Source of the DNA: Gorsachius magnificus
Taxonomy: Eukaryota > Chordata > Aves > Pelecaniformes > Ardeidae
Reading direction: 5' to 3'
NCBI GenBank assembly: GCA_034008185.1
Contig: CM067095.1
Span: forward strand, 6,928,610-6,992,609
DNA length: 64,000 nt
The translations under genes and the position numbers were made by a program. Positions 58,366 to 64,000 of this stretch are shown piece by piece. Below the pieces are notes generated by a model. That model did not search any database and was not told the DNA's origin. It was given only the letters and a program-made list of their open reading frames with translations. Numbering within the stretch: position 1 is the stretch's first letter; each line of letters opens with the position of its first letter.

Positions 58366-60013
58366 CAACTTTCAAAGCCTAATCAGGCCCATTTCAGCAA
58401 TCAAGCTATTACACCAAATTAATCTTGTTCTTGGTAAAATAACCAAAGAAATCAAAATGTAAACGCCTAAGTTAATGCAAATTTAAGCTTTCACGTTGAT
58501 TGCCCATCACTTATTTATTTCGTTGCTTAATCTAGCAGCACCAAAACTAACATTCTTCTAGCAAGGGTACAAATAATAATCCTCAGTGCCTTTCAGTGAA
58601 GGACAGCATCTCCAGCTCGGAGGCTGCTGTCCTGCAGGCGTGCAGAGAGGCCACGCGCAGACAGGCAGAGCCCGTCCTGCCCCCGGAGAGATCGCTCCGT
58701 GTCGGCAAGAGAAATGGCAAAAGGGAAACGGGGAGGAGGAGGCATGGGTTGGAGGTCACCCTGCGGGGAACACAACACATCCCCCATGTCCCAGGCAGAT
58801 GCCCTGGTCAGTGAACCTCAATGCCTCTCAGCAATTATTCATAGCAGCACTTTATATTATGCATTATTGTCCAGCCTTTTTTCCTGGTTAAAGCCTCAGG
58901 TGGAAAACAGAATGAGGTTTTTGTTGAAAAATCTAGCTTTAAAAAAAAAATAATTTTTTTTTTTTTAATTTTTTATCTTTTGGGAAGTACTTGCAATGGA
59001 CGGAGCGTTGCTGGGGAGGTGGTGTGGGCAGCAGCGCTGTCAGCTGGCTCCCCGCCAGTGCGCGTCAGGCCACAAAGCGTAACGAACCCCTTGCAGCCTT
59101 TGTTTTGCTCCCTTTTCTGTATTTAATGCCCCCATTTATAAGGCCCTTGGGAAAAGCGATGGGTTTGCATGCAAGCGTCCTGTGAATTTTCAGCAAGAAG
59201 CCAGGTTTCTGTGAGCAGGGATGCAGCTGAGTGCCTGCGTTTAATGGGGTTATGTCAGAGCTTGCTCTGGGAAGAGCAAGGAATTTGCAAGAGCCTTTCC
59301 TTTTTCTTTTTCTCCTTTTTTTCCTTAAATGAATGCCTTTTGTCTTCTTTCCCCTCTCCTTTCTGCTTTGCAAACAAGCCATTAGTGTGGCTTGGTGGCT
59401 GTGGCCTGGTCCAGTGGGTGGTTGCAAGCAGAGACATGGAGGCACACGGAGCTCCCTCCCGGAGGATCCCCAAACAAAGGTGTTTGTGCTCCTGATGACC
59501 TGAGACTCCAGGGTGGGGAAAGTTGATTGGATTTTGCCATCAAGGGCTGTGTTGCCCAATTCCCTGCAGGCATGGGGACATCACAGCCAGCACAGGGGGG
59601 GACAAATGCCAGCCTGGCCTGATGAGGAAGGGAACAAAGTCAGCAGAAACCATCACTGCACATCTCTTGGAGGTGCCCAAGCACAGCGTGGCATGGCTGC
59701 TCACGTACCCCCAGCTGCTGGCTTACTGCCTCAATACTCCAGGCTCTGCCACCCTGCAGCAAGCCCGGCTGCTGGGCTGGGATCAGTCTGGGTGAGCAGC
59801 CAGCAGTGTGCCCTGGGGAACCCCAAGCCGGAGCTGGGAATCTCTCAGAACCATTCCTGCTCCAACGGTGGAATGCTCAACCCACCAAGGGGACACGAGG
59901 GAAGGTCCACGCAACCGTGCCACAGAGCGCAAATTAATTTATCATCACCAGCCCTGCTGCAATTAACACAGAGGAGCAGCAAGGTACTTAGAAGCGGTAG
60001 GTGCTTGGCAGGA

Positions 60014-60085
60014 CGAGTATTACTTGCGTAATACTCGCAAAGTATTTTTCGCGAGTTGCAAAGAAACTTTGCTGTTGCAAAGAAA
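60014..60085. repeat. cluster of perfect hairpins and an 11-bp direct repeat
   Basis: A perfect 9-bp inverted repeat CGAGTATTA / TAATACTCG with a 6-base loop (60014-60037). A second perfect 6-bp inverted repeat GCAAAG / CTTTGC with a 3-base loop follows (60058-60072). TTGCAAAGAAA is directly repeated at 60056-60066 and 60075-60085. Confidence 0.85.
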
Positions 60086-60571
60086 TTCAGGCAGTGCATG
60101 TCTCGTTTCCCCTGCACGTCCAATTAAAAATCAAAAGGGCATCTGCCCTATCTTCGGCTCCCTCTTCCTCCCCTGGATAAGCCCTGCCACAGGCAGCAGG
60201 AGGCTCCTTTGCTAACGAAGTACAGCAGGGGCAAAACAAACACGGGAGAAGAAACAACTGACCTGCTGCAAGAGCAAAATTACTCCATGGCAGCCAAACC
60301 CAGGTACTGGAGCCCCTTCCTCTGCTGCTGCCCTCGGACAGACAGCCCGGAGAGGGGCGACTTCACCCAGCCCGTACTGATCCCAGTCGTCCCAACACTT
60401 AATTTTGATCTGTCTCTTTTCTTGCTCTAATACAAAGACCTCGCTTGGCTTTGGACAACCTATCCATCAGGCTGAGCTTTCAAAGCAATAAAAGAAGATG
60501 TCCAAAGTCCATCTTGTAGACGAGGGAAGAAATCTTGCAGGCAGGACTCACCACAAGTCAGGACAGCATTG

Positions 60572-60585
60572 TTATATATATATAT
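60572..60585. repeat. short (TA)n microsatellite
   Basis: About seven TA units. Confidence 0.75.
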
Positions 60586-61224
60586 TCTGTGAATTAATGC
60601 CTTTTAGCTAAGCTAGCAAGATTTGAATCTTTTCCAGCCCGTAGGCTCATGGTTTTACTAAGTAGTAAGTATTGACTTTTAAAAAGGCCAAGATAATTTT
60701 ATGACCATCAGGAATATTTCAAGCTATACAAAGCCAGATAATGGCAGGGGGAGGGGGGAAAAAGAAAGAAATCAAATCAGTTCATATATATCAGGCCTTA
60801 ATTACTGACTGACAACAGCCAGGAAGGATTTTTTCCTTTCAGAAGCAGCATTTCATCTGCTGTTAGAGACAGGGCTGGCGGGAGCCGAAGGCACATTTGC
60901 CCTTCACGGAATGGGCTCGGAGATGGAACAGCAAGAGCTGCGCCCCCACCAGTGCACTGGGACCCTGCCCAGCCTGACCCAGTGTCCTCCAGCACCAAGC
61001 CAATCCTCCCTTGACTGCCAGGCCGATGCACTGGGTGCACAAGCCCAGCCATACACTGGATGGAAAGTGTCCTGGACATTTCATGGACATTTTGCAAGGG
61101 TGGTCCATAGATTAAGGATATTATGTATGTATATCAAAGGATGGGAAGTTGGGTGGTGGTTAATGAGGATGTATTGGGTAGTGTGGGACCTGAGCATGAT
61201 GCAAGTGGAATAAGGGGTGGATAC

Positions 61225-61797
61225 TGTCCTGGTTTCAGCTGGGACAGAGTTAATTTTCTTCGTAGTAGCTGGTATAGTGCTGTGGTTTGGATTTAGGATG
61301 AGAAGAATGTTGATAACACACAGATGGCTTTCTTATTGCTAAGTAGTGCTTAGATCAGGCAAGGATTTCTCAGCTTCCCCTGCTCTGCCAGGGGCACAAG
61401 AAGCTGGGAGGAGGCACAGCCAGGACAGCTGACCCCAACCAGCCTAAGGGCTTTTCCAGACCATACGACATCATGCCCAGTATAGAAACTGGGGAAGAAG
61501 AAGGAAGCAGGGGGGGGCATTCAGAGTGATGGCATTTGTCTTCCCAAGTCACTGTTATGTGTGATGGAGCCCTGCTGTCCTGGGGATGGCTCAGCACTCA
61601 CCTTCCCATGGGAAGGAGGGAATGAATTCCTTGTTCTGCTTGCGTGCGCGGCTTTTGCTTTCCCTATTAAACTGTCTTTATCTCAACCCACCAGTTTTCT
61701 CACTTTTAGTCCTCTGATTCTCTCCCCCATCCCACCATGGGGGAGTGAGCAAGTGGCTGGGTGGCGCTTAGTTCCTGACCAGGGTTAAACCCCGACA
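61225..61797 (+). mobile_element. solo LTR of an avian endogenous retrovirus
   Basis: Starts TGTCCTGGTTTCAGCTGGGA and ends GGGTTAAACCCCGACA, giving the TG...CA ends and a short inverted terminal match (TGTC / GACA) of retroviral LTRs. The length is about 573 bases. A poly(A) signal ATTAAA lies at 61666-61671 followed by pyrimidine-rich sequence, as expected for the R-U5 part. The start and end match the widespread bird LTR I know by this signature. There is no primer-binding site, gag, pol or env next to it, so it is a solo LTR left by recombination between two LTRs. A clean target-site duplication was not seen (GATAC before, AAGAC after), which suggests age. It lies in MMP17 intron 1 or 5' flank, antisense to the gene. 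Confidence 0.88.
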
Positions 61798-64000
61798 AAG
61801 ACACATTTCTCTCCCCAAACCACCCAAATAAAGAGGGAAAATCATGGGCACAGAGCTTACACCAGGGCTCTGGAGGAAAGCAGGGAGAAAACATGACGTG
61901 AAAACACGCAGGAGACAGCATCTCTGCAACTGACTTGGGCTGGGGTGGAATATAAATTGCTAATTAATAGAATGGAGAGCCCAAATATATCACATTAGTT
62001 GAGCTTGCCAGACTGGTAGGAAGGAACAAGCACCGCACCTGCTGGGCAGCTCGTCCCTGCCCGGCCCTGCAGAGCAGCAGCTGAAACCCAACTCCTGGTC
62101 AGGGCAAGGACAGCAAAAGTTAAAACATCATATTTTTGTCTCAGTTCCATGGCTATAAAGCGCCTTTCTCTGGAGGCCCAGCACCGAGCACAATCCACTA
62201 CTGCAAAATCTTCTCTCATTTTGCTCCCAGTTTGCCACTTCACAGGCTGGCAGGTTTGGAGAGGAACACAGCAGGCAAAGGAAGGGTGAAATCTCAGCTC
62301 CTCTGAAACCAGAGGAAGACTCCCACAGGTCAAAAGATTTCTTCCCCACATCCAATCACCCAGGCGAGAGGTCTGAGAAATCACTTTCCTCCTCTGTTAC
62401 CCATCACCCCAGCAAGACCCCGCCTCAACCACAGCCACAGTTTGCACCAGGTGGGAGCATAAACATGTCAGTGAAAGGCGTCCTGCGATGGATGGATGGA
62501 GAGGGAGGAACAGAAGAAAATATATTCAGATTGCTCTGACACAATTTAATCTGACTAAAAGCTGCCACCGCAAAGGCAGTGGCAGGCGGATGCCCATAGT
62601 AACCCCAGCCCACCAGCTCAGCAGGGCCCATTTTAATGGACTTTTTGTTCACTCAGAGTTTAAGCAAGTATATTGTATGCATTTGTGTTGTATTACAAAG
62701 AGCATTAAAGCAGTTTCCCAGCTTTCGGGGCAGGAGCGACAGACAAGACGGCTTGGGGAGCCATGCAGTGGGGTGCTGGGGTGGGCAGATTCCGTTGGGT
62801 CACCCCCCCAAAGCCTGGTATGTGAAAAAGCAGCGTGCAAGGCGGGTTAGGAACCGCAAAGAGAGGGCAAGAAGCAGTGCACCCTGATAAAGAACATCAT
62901 AGACCGCTTGGTAAGTGTCAGCCAAGAGCAGAAATAAAACAGACCCTGATGAAGATCTGGCTAAACAGAAAAATTGGAGCAGTGAGCTGAATTACAGGGA
63001 TTTCTAAAGCAAAGGCAGGTTCAAGAAGAAACTGGTGCTGGGCAAAGTCTGACCCTCCACAGATGCTGCCAAGGCTGAGTACACACAGCCCACCACCTTC
63101 TGCTGCCCCCAGGCCCCCAAAGCCCCGTTGCAGGAGGCGGGGAGCTTCCCCACAGCACGTTCCTGCCGTTATTCCTCACCACCACCATAGATGCCCCGCA
63201 TGCAGCATGCCCACCCGTCTTGCCAAGCAGTCCAGAGCGATGCTGCCCCCAAACCCATCGTGATTCCCCCCTTGGGGATTAGGTGCTAACGAACAGGCAC
63301 ACAGCTCCCTGCCCACTCCCTTTGCACCCACCGCACCCATCCTCCCGCCTGCACCCAAAGCATCAGAGATGAACCCTGACATCCTGAGCAACCAGACACC
63401 AAAGCATCTCCAGTAATAAATCCACCGACACACAGCAAACTGAAACTATTAGGAGAAAGAAAGCAAGCAAGCTCTTTGGGTAAGAAAACTTTAGCCAAAC
63501 AACTATAAGCAGAGGAAATTCAAGATGTACTTGACCTGGACAGGAAGAAAAATAATCTCAGCGTGCTGCTCCCACCTCTCTGCTGCTCGGGGCTCTGCCC
63601 GCTCCCCACACACAGCCCTGGCAGCACTGGGGACATCAGCACAGCAGAGGCAAAGCCAAAATCCCCTGCCGCTTGGGCAGACGAAGCCGGGACGAATAAG
63701 AGGCGGTGGGTAAACAGGGAGCAGCCGGGGATGGTAGCTCTCCCTGGAGCTCCAATGCCTAAGTGCATTTTAACGTTACATAAGGGTGGACTTTACAGCA
63801 AGGCTCCTTTTGAAACGGATCTTGTAAGGAAAGGTTAAAGAAGCTTAAATTATTCTCTCTGAGCTCGGAGGCTCAGAAGTGACGTCTTTCATGTTGCTTA
63901 AGGTACTGGAAACGGGAAGCGCAGCCCCGCGCGGGGTCTGGCTGCTGCGGGAGCTACAGGCTTCAAGGGAAAACAAAAAGTTTGCAGGAGATTATATTTC

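Larger units (their letters stand above)
42437..64000 (-). other. MMP17 intron 1 (partial) and possibly 5' flank
   Basis: Everything upstream of exon 2. No exon encoding a signal peptide with a donor in phase 0 was found, so the interval is most simply the 3' part of a long first intron. Features inside it are listed separately: a CR1 tail, an ATTA-rich block, homopolymer tracts, a SINE-like piece, a hairpin cluster and a solo LTR. The AT-rich parts at 45.85-46.3 kb and 49.1-49.8 kb are almost free of open frames. CpG density rises again in the last 100 bases. Confidence 0.6.

Noticed and set aside
58583..58780. Minus-strand frame with hydrophobic N-terminal run (CLLLPVSLLPFLLP), tested as signal-peptide exon
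   Set aside because: The Met precedes a plausible signal, but the following residues and the absence of a phase-0 donor do not match an MMP17 exon 1; chance is more likely.
60530..60560. Plus-strand CTCACCACAAG as a reverse splice donor for exon 1
   Set aside because: The upstream minus-strand sequence is an AT microsatellite and does not encode a signal peptide.

Overview
The window is vertebrate nuclear DNA, almost certainly from a bird. The protein evidence is a multi-exon metalloproteinase gene with GT-AG introns. The repeats are 5'-truncated CR1 LINE tails ending in (ATTCTATG)n, plus a solo endogenous-retrovirus LTR of a type common in birds. No bacterial-style gene, operon or CRISPR array is present. 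The exact bird lineage cannot be decided from this stretch.

The only protein-coding gene I can support is MMP17 (MT4-MMP, a GPI-anchored membrane-type matrix metalloproteinase), on the minus strand. Nine coding exons are visible and join in frame at consensus splice sites: 42304-42436, 40313-40439, 32170-32453, 29031-29207, 28797-28896, 26539-26621, 22497-22649, 20075-20332 and 18483-18811. They correspond to exons 2-10 and encode 547 residues. In order these are the end of the pro-domain with a cysteine switch (PRCSLPD), a furin site (RRKR), the catalytic domain with [11 protein letters not shown] and a Met-turn, a short hinge, a four-bladed hemopexin domain, a Cys-rich stem and a hydrophobic GPI-attachment tail. 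Exon 1 (signal peptide and start codon) was not found. It should lie beyond 64000 or in sequence I could not recognise, so intron 1 is probably longer than 21 kb.

Layout: 1 to about 17.8 kb is the region downstream of MMP17. It holds two CR1 tails in minus orientation, one long CR1 copy in plus orientation and a CpG-rich patch at about 9.2-10.56 kb with no gene assigned. From about 17.8 to 42.4 kb lie the 3' UTR, exons and introns of MMP17; intron 3 carries two CR1 copies and a 21-bp tandem repeat. From 42.4 to 64 kb is intron 1, or 5' flank. It holds a CR1 tail, an ORF-poor and ATTA-rich block that looks like a candidate regulatory element, two homopolymer blocks, a cluster of perfect hairpins and the solo LTR. 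Known synteny in other vertebrates (SFSWAP-MMP17-ULK1) predicts ULK1 beyond position 1 and SFSWAP beyond position 64000; neither is seen here.

Most long open frames in the GC-rich parts are chance frames without recognisable domains. I saw no convincing novel coding system. The observations most worth checking are the missing exon 1, the orphan CpG patch, the tandem acceptor of exon 7, the possible conserved non-coding blocks and the hairpin cluster at 60.0 kb.
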